Source of the DNA: Hydnum rufescens UP504
Taxonomy: Eukaryota > Basidiomycota > Agaricomycetes > Cantharellales > Hydnaceae
Direction of reading: 5' to 3'
Length of the DNA stretch: 15,505 bases
Assembly (NCBI GenBank): GCA_014904985.1
Contig: MU129423.1
Location: 1 to 15,505 of the forward strand
Below the pieces are notes generated by a model. That model saw only the letters and a program-made list of their open reading frames with translations. It was not told the DNA's origin and made no database searches. Of the stretch, positions 8,429 to 15,505 are shown one piece after another. The translations under genes were made by a program, and so were the position numbers. Numbering within the stretch: the first letter of the stretch is position 1; every line of letters begins with the position of its first letter.

Positions 8429-8668
8429 GATCTTCGAGTCGGTCGAACTGAGGACACGCTACAAAGTGCGCCCCTTGCTATGCCCTCCTTGAACTTGCAC
8501 GACCACGCTCATTCGAGCCGCTCATATCGCCCACTTTGCCTATTTCCTTCGTATCCTACCTCCTTGCTTTTCCCTTTCGTATCTCCCTACGCGCTTCCCT
8601 AGGCTACGTGTTCAACTACCCTCAGTTCACGATGGTTTACTCGTCCAATCTATAGTACTTTATTACAC

Positions 8669-8684
8669 TGGTTCCCTCTAGCCG
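8669..8684 (+). other. Candidate primer-binding site
   Basis: TGGTTCCCTCTAGCCG begins with the TGG that pairs with a tRNA CCA end and follows the proposed LTR end. I could not match it confidently to a particular tRNA. Confidence 0.3.
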
Positions 8685-8707
8685 ACTGAGAGTTTGAACC
8701 GATCACT

Positions 8708-10180
8708 ATGGGTCCTAACCAACCCGCCACTCAAAGCGCCTCTAAAATCCGGACTCTACATGTCGTGGTCGATCCCAACGACCCCGGAATCGAATACCAC
8801 CCCACGATGCGAGAATGTCTCGCTATCCCCACACATCTGCAGATGCCAGGTCGTCTGCAGGAGGTTATCAATCGCCTGGATGCCCATTGGGCGAATATTG
8901 TCTCCCAGACACAGATGTGCCCATCATGCTCTACCAATTTCTCACAGCGTGGGCGAAGTTCTCCCCATCCATGTATTACGGCGAGTATTTCCAGCAGGAT
9001 GAGGACACTGGGGCTTGGGCCATTGATCAGGAGATGAGAGCTCTGGTCCAGATGGGAGTAGAAGTGTTACAAGCTGTAATTACAGACTCCATATGTCTAA
9101 TGGGAGAAGAGAGGTATCCCTTCTACGTCGACAAAGAGCACATCCTCAGCGAGAAGCTATGGATGTCGACTACGATCGAGGAACTGCGTACAGCAGATAA
9201 ACTGCTGAAGCTACAGGTAGAATTGATGCTCGCACGCCTAAAGAAACTGAAAAATCTACATCAAGGAATGCTACTGGCTACCCCTATGGCGTCCCTCACC
9301 TCCCTCCCTCCTACTCCTGACCTACCTAAGCGCCTAAAAGAACTGTGGGAGGACAAACGCCTCCCCATACACAAGGTCGCCCGCCGAGCGGTTATGGTAG
9401 GGTGGGAGACCCTACAATGCGAAATCCAGCAAGGGGAAGAGGTCCCGTATTCGCGACACCACCCGTTCCTGGGCACATATGCGAAAAAGCTCGATGCATA
9501 TGACGCAGAGCTAGATGACCATCTTAACCTCCAGCCCCTTCCACGTATATACACTGAGCCATATGGCCTGGGGCTTTTCATACCTCCCGAGGAGGAAGCT
9601 ACCCCTCCAGCCACTAATAAGGGCAAAGGGAGGGCAGTAGCTCTCGAGCGAGGACTTGGATTAGGATTTGGGAGCCTGTCAATGCCAACTCCCCCCACTG
9701 AGCCCTCTCCGTCGCTCTTGGCAGCCTGGTATCGCGCCTCGTCAGTGGATTGGGACGCCATGCCATCCCCTCCATCTAGTTGGAAGGACATCCCCTTGGA
9801 CGAAGGCCCGTCACCTTCAGGGTCTACTCCCGAAGGACTCCTCCAACAGACGCCCCATCAGCAATACGACGATTGGCAGGATGGTCCCAATGGGTCTCCA
9901 CCATGGGGAAGGGCTACTGAGTGCTATGTGGACCCCTACCAAAGCCCGTTCCACGTCACTGCAGACCCAAGGACAAGAACTGCCCCGGACCCCCGCATTA
10001 CAGCAGATTGCCCGGTCTCCCCCAGGGGGAGGCCATCAGGCTATGGCCCCTGAAGAGGTGGCTCCGAGTATGCCGCGTACAGACTTTTTCATCACGAAAG
10101 CTAACAACGAGTATGCGGATGTCAATGACTACCTCTATAGGGACGCTCCCTTCCTCCCCACTACCCAACATCTCCCTTGA
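8708..10180 (+). pseudogene. Gag-like ORF at the 5' end of the second Gypsy element, frameshifted
   Basis: The start ATG is at 8708 (MGPNQPATQSASKIRTLHVV), about 40 bp after the LTR. The first 70 codons or so are in one frame, then near 8915-8930 the protein continues one frame over (YQFLTAWAKFSP onward) as a well-ordered, partly helical protein. It has Leu/Lys/Glu-rich helices (about 9180-9260), a Gly/Lys linker and a Pro/Ser-rich tail. Between about 9950 and 10045 it shifts again, into PEEVAPSMPRTDFFITKANN and NDYLYRDAPFLPTTQHLP, up to a TGA at 10178-10180. The same frame reads on past that stop (HHRFARLMEES), so the stop looks like CGA to TGA. I recognise no enzymatic domain. I infer a structural or assembly role from its place ahead of the gag core. 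Confidence 0.6.
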
Positions 10181-11136
10181 GCCCACCACCGTTTCGCCCG
10201 CCTAATGGAGGAATCCATCACCCCCATGGCTATACTAAAGGCCCCGGGCCCCGTCCTACCTTCGGAGCCACGATACACATCCTCCCAAGGGAGCTAACGA
10301 GCAAAACGGTGCCCGCATCATCTCCAGGCTCGGGATGCGTGGGGATGAGTCCTAGTCCTCCCCACGTCTCAACACCCAGCCCCCGAGGATCGAAGGGTGA
10401 TTCTGGAAAGCCCGACAGCCCAGGAGGAGGGGAAGAACTGGATAACCTACCAGGTGGGAGCAGGGGACCCCCACCCCCGCCAGAGCCCCTGAGTGGTGAC
10501 CCGGGGCCTGGAAGGGGACCGGACCCAGGGCCACAAGACCCTAGAGGGCCACCTGTACCCCCCAGACCCCAGGGCCGCCAGGGCCACCAGGGCCACCAGG
10601 GCCACCGGGCCTCCAGGAGGTGCTGGTGGTTTCTTTCAGCAGCGCAAGGGCTTATATGGGATAACAAACTCAAGTGGTCAGTCGTTCCAGAATGGGATGG
10701 GGACCCGGAGACGGCCCTAGAGTGGATCCTAGCCTGTGACAACCTCGCTAACTTTGGCCGGAAGTCACGAGACTTCTCCCCCTGATAGCGTCGTCTCGAT
10801 TTAGAGGCGCCATAGCCTCGGCATGGCGAGCTCACTCTCATCCAATCCGCACTCCCATATTACAATCCTGGCGTAAGCTAGAGGATTGGGTGCTCAAACA
10901 CTACCTAGGTGATTCCTGGGTTACAGCGCAGCGCTAATGTACAGTCAAGAGACCTTCCGAGGTGCAGCGCATCCCTACGAATCCCCAGCCCAATACATCC
11001 AGCGACGCATCCTCTGCGCCCATCTCTTCTATCGATTCCCGGTCAATAGCGCTGAAGAGACGGCGTCGATCATGGAGAATGCCCTCTCCCTTGGAACCAC
11101 GTACTGCGCTGGAGTGAGAGGCCTCCCATCGAAGAC
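10181..11136 (+). pseudogene. Gag linker and capsid-like core, multiply frameshifted
   Basis: A Pro/Gly-rich linker (PGGSRGPPPPPEPLSGDPG) leads into a 9-bp tandem repeat. Then capsid-like segments appear in successive frames: WSVVPEWDGDPETALEWIL (10675-10740), RFRGAIASAWRAHSH to WRKLEDWVLKHYLGDSW (10797-10934), then YESPAQYIQRRILCAHLF and ETASIMENALSLGT (10937-11110), then PPIEDMLTLAKQYEDML (from about 11122). The aromatic/acidic pattern and the ESPAQYIQRR segment resemble Ty3/Gypsy gag cores of the retrotransposon-gag type. At least four frame changes occur in under 1 kb. In its original form it would build the virus-like particle in the cytoplasm. Confidence 0.6.
10570..10605 (+). repeat. 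9-bp minisatellite (4 units) in the gag linker
   Basis: The unit CAGGGCCAC (first copy CAGGGCCGC) is repeated four times in tandem. In one frame it encodes Gly-Pro-Pro repeats (collagen-like), in another Gln-Gly-His repeats. Because the unit is a multiple of three, copy-number change would not alter the frame. Confidence 0.85.
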
Positions 11137-12633
11137 ATGCTCACTCTAGCTAAGCAGTACGAAGACATGCTAGTACAAGATTGGGAGGACGAACAACACC
11201 AACAGAGGAGATGTGAATGGAGGCAGCACAAGCAAGCAAACCTCGTGGACATCAGAAGTCCCTCCTCTAGTAGCTCAGATTCCCTCCATTCAGAGTGGGA
11301 GAACGACGAGGAGGGCGCCTACGAGTACTCCGATGCAGATATGACGCGTGAGGTTACTTCAAGAGCCCACAATGCGAACAAATGCCCATTCAAGCCCAGG
11401 AATAGAGATCAATCAGGAAAGCCACGGCTAGATCATACAGCGGCAAGCACAGAGAAGATGTATCCGTACCCCCGCAATGATTCGGTTGTCAGCCACCATA
11501 AACCGGGGCAATGTTGCTTCGCCTGCGGAAGTGAGAAACACTGGCTGCGTGAATGTCCCCACTATGGGGAATTCTCCAGCCGGTTGGACCGCAAAACGCT
11601 GCGGAAAGAGCATAGATGCTACGAATCTCCGCAATACAAGGCCGCATATGCAGCATACGTCAACGAACGAATGAACGGGCAGTCTTTTTCAGTAGAGGAG
11701 CGGGGGACAATCACTCCACCACCTGTCTCCAGTGTAATTAAGAAGGAGCCTACATTCATGGAGACACATCCCAATCTGCTATATAATGTAAATACGATGG
11801 CAGGGACATTTTGGAAGGTTCCTCCAGCTACTCGAGCGCCCCCGAGGCCAAAGAAGCCACCGGACAAAGGGGAGGGAGATGACCAAACTGCAAGGACTGG
11901 ATCAAGCGTTGAGGCAAGGGAGGCCCCCAGGGGGCCGCAGCTGCCAGCAACGACAGGTGGAACAGCCCGCTCACAGAGGACGCGCGACCTGCAGAGCGAG
12001 CTGGCCGAAGGACAAACCGATCCCACCCCTGAGAGCAAATTCACGCACTCACTGGGCCGGAAAGGAACCCCTGTTCCCCGGGGCCTGAAGGAGGAGAGGT
12101 TTTCCCCAGGAACGGGCCCAGTCCGGTGTGTAAAGGCATGCTCGATGCCTCAGGGTAGATCTGCCCTGGGCATAACAGCCCTCAGTGTTCTTGATGGCCG
12201 CCTAGGAAACATGGAAGGACCGGCAACACAGTTGCACTTAGATTCAGGAGCAGATATTATGCTGCTGTCGGAAGAATGCTACCGTGCCCTTCCCTCACGA
12301 CCCAAGCTCCAGAAGGGGATGAAGCTAAATCTATTTGAGCTTACTAGTCAAGCGCGAATACTAGGCTTCATCAACCTTACCTTCTTGATGCGCTCAAAGG
12401 AAGGCCAATGGCTGGAATTTATGGATGAAGCATACATCATCCCAGGGATGAACGTACCAGTTCTTCTAGGGGAGGATTTCCAAGTCAACTATGAAGTCTC
12501 GGTCCTGCGCACGGCTCAACAGTCTACGTTGTCTATTCGCCAGCCCCAAGGTGTATTTACAGTACAAGCCCACTCGACTCCGCCACCCGCCTTGAATGTT
12601 GAGGTGAAACCCAGACATCCAGAAGGAATATGA
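11137..12633 (+). pseudogene. Gag nucleocapsid (CCHC) and aspartic protease segment
   Basis: This is the longest unbroken frame of the element (498 codons from the first internal ATG). A helical start (AKQYEDMLVQDWEDEQHQQR) and a Ser/Glu-rich stretch lead to a CCHC zinc knuckle at 11515-11556 (CFACGSEKHWLREC, C-x2-C-x4-H-x4-C, residues about 127-140), which binds the element's RNA. A Pro/Arg-rich linker follows, then a retropepsin-type protease with LDSGADIMLLS (DSG active site at 12241-12249, residue about 369) and the C-terminal IPGMNVPVLLGEDF. The frame ends in TGA (12631-12633), but coding continues in the same frame after it, so the stop is probably a lesion. The ATG at 11137 is internal to gag rather than a true start. 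Confidence 0.85.
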
Positions 12634-13597
12634 AACAGGAACACGTACTTGGCAGCTACGCGGCGGGGCGGAACTCTGAGACCACGTCCCGCCCCTACCA
12701 CGAAAAGAGACCGCCTCGTAAAGGCCGCCAAAGACGTCCGTATTCCCCCGGGACACTCAGCGAAGATACGGTTACGAGGTCAATTCCAGGGGCAAGAGGA
12801 ATGGCTCGTCGAGAAGATCATACTTCCTTTGAAGGATGGGTACTTCTTGGCCTCTCCTTCCTGTCTGATACGATCCAACAACCCATTCCTCCCAGTCTCC
12901 AACCCTCCCCTTGGCCGAAATGGATACGGGCCGGAGATACGCTGGGAATCCTCCACGATCCGGATGAGTATTTTGACAGTGAGCTGGACGAGATGCAGTC
13001 CAGGAGATTACGAGCCTATGCATTACTGGTCCAGAAGATTGCCAAGGGTTCCCTAGGCGAACGGGATTTGACAGAAAGACTGGCCAGGCAAACAGAAACC
13101 GACGAGACCATACAGGAGCCTGAGGAGCCCGATGAATTGTGGGGCCCCAAGACGTCAGAGCCCCCAGATCCTACAACGTATCGAGAAGAAGACCTGGAAG
13201 CAATCGTCGATATCTGCCCTGAGGCGCCCCCAGAAATCCGGAAGTGGACCTTCGCCTTGATCCGCAGACGTATTAAAGCGTTTGGCTTCAACGACCGTCT
13301 GGGAACGCTAGAGACGATAGCCAAAATCCGCTTGAAGGAGGGAGTGGACCCTATTTCTCTGCCTATGTATGGAGTGTCCCTGGCAAAAAGGAAGGTGATC
13401 GACGAGCAGATGGAGAAGTGGATCAGGCAGGAAGTCGTAGAGTCTTCCAAGAGTCCGTGGGGCACGCCAGTAGTCATAGCATACAGGAATGGGAAACCTA
13501 GGTTCTGTGTAGACTACCGCAAGTTGAATGCGCAGACCATCCCCGATGAATTCCCAATCCCCCACCAGAAAGAGATCCTCCAGGCGCTATCGGGGGG
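12634..13597 (+). pseudogene. Protease-RT linker and N-terminal half of reverse transcriptase
   Basis: After the TGA the frame continues with KAAKDVRIPPGHSAKIRLRG and EEWLVEKIILPLKDGYF, a beta-rich linker of unknown role. Near 12900-12915 it moves by one base into WIRAGDTLGILHDPDEYF and an acidic spacer. The RT fingers and palm follow: IRLKEGVDPISLPMYGVSLA, QEVVESSKSPWGTPVVIAYR and KPRFCVDYRKLNAQTIPDEF, all typical Ty3/Gypsy landmarks. The frame is lost at a run of six G (13592-13597). Reading one G fewer would keep the domain continuous with the next segment. Confidence 0.85.
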
Positions 13598-14760
13598 CAC
13601 AAGTACTATCAGCAGTGGACGCACTGAGCAGATTTCACCAGATGAACATGGAAGACGAAGATAAAGAGAAGATGGCCTTCTGCTCTCATTGGGGACTGTG
13701 GCAGTTCAAAAGAATGCTGTTCGGACTGCACAATGGTCCCCCCATCTTCCAAAGGCTCATGCAGTCAATCCTATCGCCATACCTATGGATATTTGCCCTG
13801 GTCTACATCGATGATATAGTTATCTACTTGAAATCATATGAAGATCATCTGGAGCACCTGGACATCGTACTTCAGGCATGCGAGGAACCCCACTTGACGC
13901 TCGCACCAAAGAAATGCCACTTCATGTATATGTCGATACTGCTGTTGGGGCAGAAAGTGTTGCGGTTGGGCTTGTCTACACACAAGGAGAAAGTCCACGC
14001 AGTGGTCGACCTAGCTCGCCCCTCCACCCGTTCGACCTTACAAACGTTTCTCGGGATGGCGGTCTATTTTTCGCACTATATCCCATTCTACTCCGATCGA
14101 GCAGCCCCTTTATTTGACCTACTCAAGAAAGATAGACCTTGGGCATGGGAAGCCGAGCAAGAGCGAGCCTTCCAGGATATTAAGGAAGCGTTGACTCAAG
14201 CCCCAGTCCTTGGCCACCCAATGCAAGGGCTCCCCTATCGTATATACTCAGACACTTCGGACATAGCAATAGGAGCCAGTCTACAGCAGGTGCAGCCTTT
14301 AGAGCTTAAAGACCTGAAGGGTACAAAACTCTACGAACGAATAAAACTTGCTTATCAGAAAGGGGAGCCCATACCCAAGCTAGTACGTCAAGCCTCAAAA
14401 GCCACGAACGATGTCCCAGACCCAGGGTCTTGGGCTAGCAAATTCGAGAAGATGATCGTTTTCGTCGAACAAGTCATAGCGTACTGGAGCCGCTCACTAA
14501 AGAGCGCTGAGAGAAACTACTCAGTGACGGAATGAGAAGCCCTGGGAGTCAAAGAAGCCCTCGTCCGCTTCCAGCCATTTGTAGAAGGAGAGAAAAATAT
14601 AATCATCACAGATCACTCAGCACTACAATGGGTGCGAACATACGAGAACACCAACAGACGACTGGCGGCATGGGGGGCGGTGTTCGGTGCATTCCTGGGA
14701 CTCGAAATCGTACATCGAGCAGGAGTGACTCATTCGAATGTTGACCCCTGTCAAGGCTAA
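13598..14760 (+). pseudogene. Reverse transcriptase C-terminal half and RNase H
   Basis: The RT continues with LSAVDALSRFHQM (first catalytic Asp region), FGLHNGPPIFQRLMQ and the catalytic YIDD at 13804-13815, then the thumb and connection. RNase H follows: Asp in IYSDTSD (14251), Glu in NYSVTE (14530) and Asp in IITDHSALQW (14611). Between LQQVQ and VIAYWSRSLKSAE lies an insertion of about 59 residues relative to ordinary Gypsy RNase H, which I believe is typical of one basidiomycete clade. A TGA at 14533-14535 sits where TERE is usual, so Arg CGA to TGA is likely. After it the frame runs on (EALGVKEALVRFQPF, RLAAWGAVF, HRAGVTHSNVDP) to a TAA at 14758-14760. Around 14742-14750 the coding frame passes to the next segment. 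Confidence 0.9.
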
Positions 14761-15505
14761 GCAGAATTCTGCCGCACCAGTCACCTGTGGAGGATTCAAC
14801 ACTGTCTCTACCAGCTCCACTGCCCGACCAACTCCTGCAGGCATGGGAAGCGAACCTGGAACGAATGCCGGTGCAGAAAGCAGCCTTCTTAATGACGAGG
14901 GCGCAGTCCAGGACTGTACCCGAATCGAAGGAAGTGCGAGAGGGTAAACGAAGCTCCATGACCACAGAAGAAAGGCTAGAGAAGGAAATGTCTCGAGCCG
15001 CGCGGGAAAGGAGCAGGAAGGCCAACCCTCCAGGAGGGGAATGGCTTCCTCGCGGCCTATCTATCAACATAAGCCCCGGGAGACTCCTAGCTTTTGTGAA
15101 GGGCTATAAGGAGGATCCGAGCTTCAGCCGGGCCTGGGGGGCTGCGGAGCCAGAGGGAGCAGAAGTCTCGGCCGCCCAATGGTTCTATAAGTCATCAGAA
15201 GGACTGCTCACCTTCTGCGACACAGATTGGGTAGCAAGGCTATGCGTCCCAAGATCAGAAGTCCAGTGCCTGCTGCGCGAGACCCACGATAGCCCATGGG
15301 AGAGCGCTGTTGGAGGGATAAAATCCCATTACGTACATACCTCATCCGGGCCCAATTACCTCCTCAAACGAATCCATATTCTTACATTTCTCTCGTATCC
15401 ACACTCGTTATTCCTCTGGCCGTCAAATAGCATGGATTCACATCCCAGGATCCGTGGTCCCTTTTTACTTTTCCTCCACCCTATATACGAGACAATTATT
15501 TGTCC
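14745..15505 (+). pseudogene. Pol linker and start of integrase zinc-binding domain, runs off the window
   Basis: An open frame of 253 codons without a stop goes from 14745 to the window end (first ATG at 14865). It begins with LSR, which completes the conserved DPLSR after RNase H. A long charged linker follows (TTEERLEKEMSRAARE), then GEWLPRGLSINISPGRLLAF. The integrase N-terminus is seen as WFYKSSEGLLTFCDTDWVAR and LCVPRSEVQCLLRETHDSP, with the first zinc His at 15285-15287. The second His, normally a few residues later, reads as Val (WESAVGG). After about 15315 I see no integrase pattern: no aromatic YWP block, no Cys-x2-Cys. The open frame past that point is probably chance or foreign sequence. 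Confidence 0.65.
15321..15505. other. Unassigned terminal segment
   Basis: This pyrimidine-rich sequence has scattered CpG and a TATA-like CCTATATACGAG at about 15479-15490. It is not recognisably integrase. I found no match by eye to the putative LTR at 8118-8667 or to the other LTR. It may be another repeat joined to the truncated element. Confidence 0.35.

Larger units (their letters stand above)
8118..8667 (+). repeat. Putative 5' LTR of the second Gypsy element, about 550 bp
   Basis: The proposed start TGTAGTATAGCG lies at the point where CpG content jumps, and the proposed end is TTACA, giving a short TGTA...TACA inverted pair. It is followed after 1 bp by a TGG-starting primer-binding candidate. 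Only one LTR is in the window, so the ends cannot be checked by alignment. Within it are a 14-bp palindrome and a 21-bp palindrome. Confidence 0.45.
8118..15320 (+). mobile_element. Second Ty3/Gypsy LTR retrotransposon, 3'-incomplete
   Basis: On one strand and in order are a putative LTR, primer-binding site, upstream gag-like ORF, gag core, CCHC knuckle, aspartic protease, reverse transcriptase, RNase H, linker and the beginning of integrase. The order PR-RT-RH-IN defines Ty3/Gypsy. It is CpG-rich, unlike everything to its left, and unrelated in sequence to the chromovirus at 3844-5847. About ten frame changes and three TGA stops break it. The integrase core, polypurine tract and 3' LTR are not present before the window ends. 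Confidence 0.85.

Noticed and set aside
9261..9791. Minus-strand open frame of 176 codons
   Set aside because: It is antisense to the gag-like ORF, whose plus-strand protein is better ordered. Its Ser/Arg/Gly-rich composition is typical of an antisense shadow.
10230..10841. Minus-strand open frame of 203 codons rich in Gly/Pro
   Set aside because: It is the shadow of the Pro/Gly-rich gag linker and 9-bp repeat, with no independent domain.

Overview
The window looks like a transposable-element (TE) island from a basidiomycete fungus, probably a mushroom-forming agaricomycete. The evidence is a Plavaka-type (CACTA-like) transposase, a class known mainly from basidiomycetes. It carries GT-AG introns of about 50-60 bp. 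Two different Ty3/Gypsy retrotransposons lie beside it. I see no intact host gene and no bacterial, plasmid or CRISPR feature.

Layout. Positions 126-465 on the minus strand hold a small putative two-exon gene or gene fragment. Positions 609-3075 (+) hold a decayed Plavaka transposase with two readable introns. Positions 3076-3716 hold nothing I recognise. Positions 3717-5847 are the 3' end of a chromodomain-bearing Ty3/Gypsy element (chromovirus): an inverted scrap of integrase zinc-binding domain, then integrase core, chromodomain, polypurine tract and a complete 845-bp LTR (5003-5847). Positions 5848-8117 are non-coding repeat DNA with a roughly 300-bp tandem duplication and clusters of GTTTAAAC palindromes. 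From 8118 to about 15315 lies a second, unrelated Ty3/Gypsy element on the plus strand: putative 5' LTR, primer-binding site, an upstream gag-like ORF, gag core, CCHC zinc knuckle, protease, reverse transcriptase, RNase H and the start of integrase. Family similarity stops there, and the last 190 bp are unassigned.

Two decay histories are visible. The left 8.1 kb is poor in CpG, keeps long reading frames and is broken mainly by in-frame stops. Most of these are TGA, several where the family context suggests arginine (CGA), as expected from C-to-T change at methylated CpG. The right element is CpG-rich, hence younger or unmethylated, but it changes frame about ten times within 7 kb. That could be real indel decay or a consensus or assembly artefact. 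The switch in composition falls sharply at about 8118, which supports the second element having inserted into older silenced repeat DNA.

No element appears able to move autonomously as read. I find no convincing new biological system. The points most worth a second look are the inverted integrase fragment, the CGA-to-TGA signature, the palindrome-rich non-coding repeats, the extra ORF ahead of gag, and the insertion inside RNase H.
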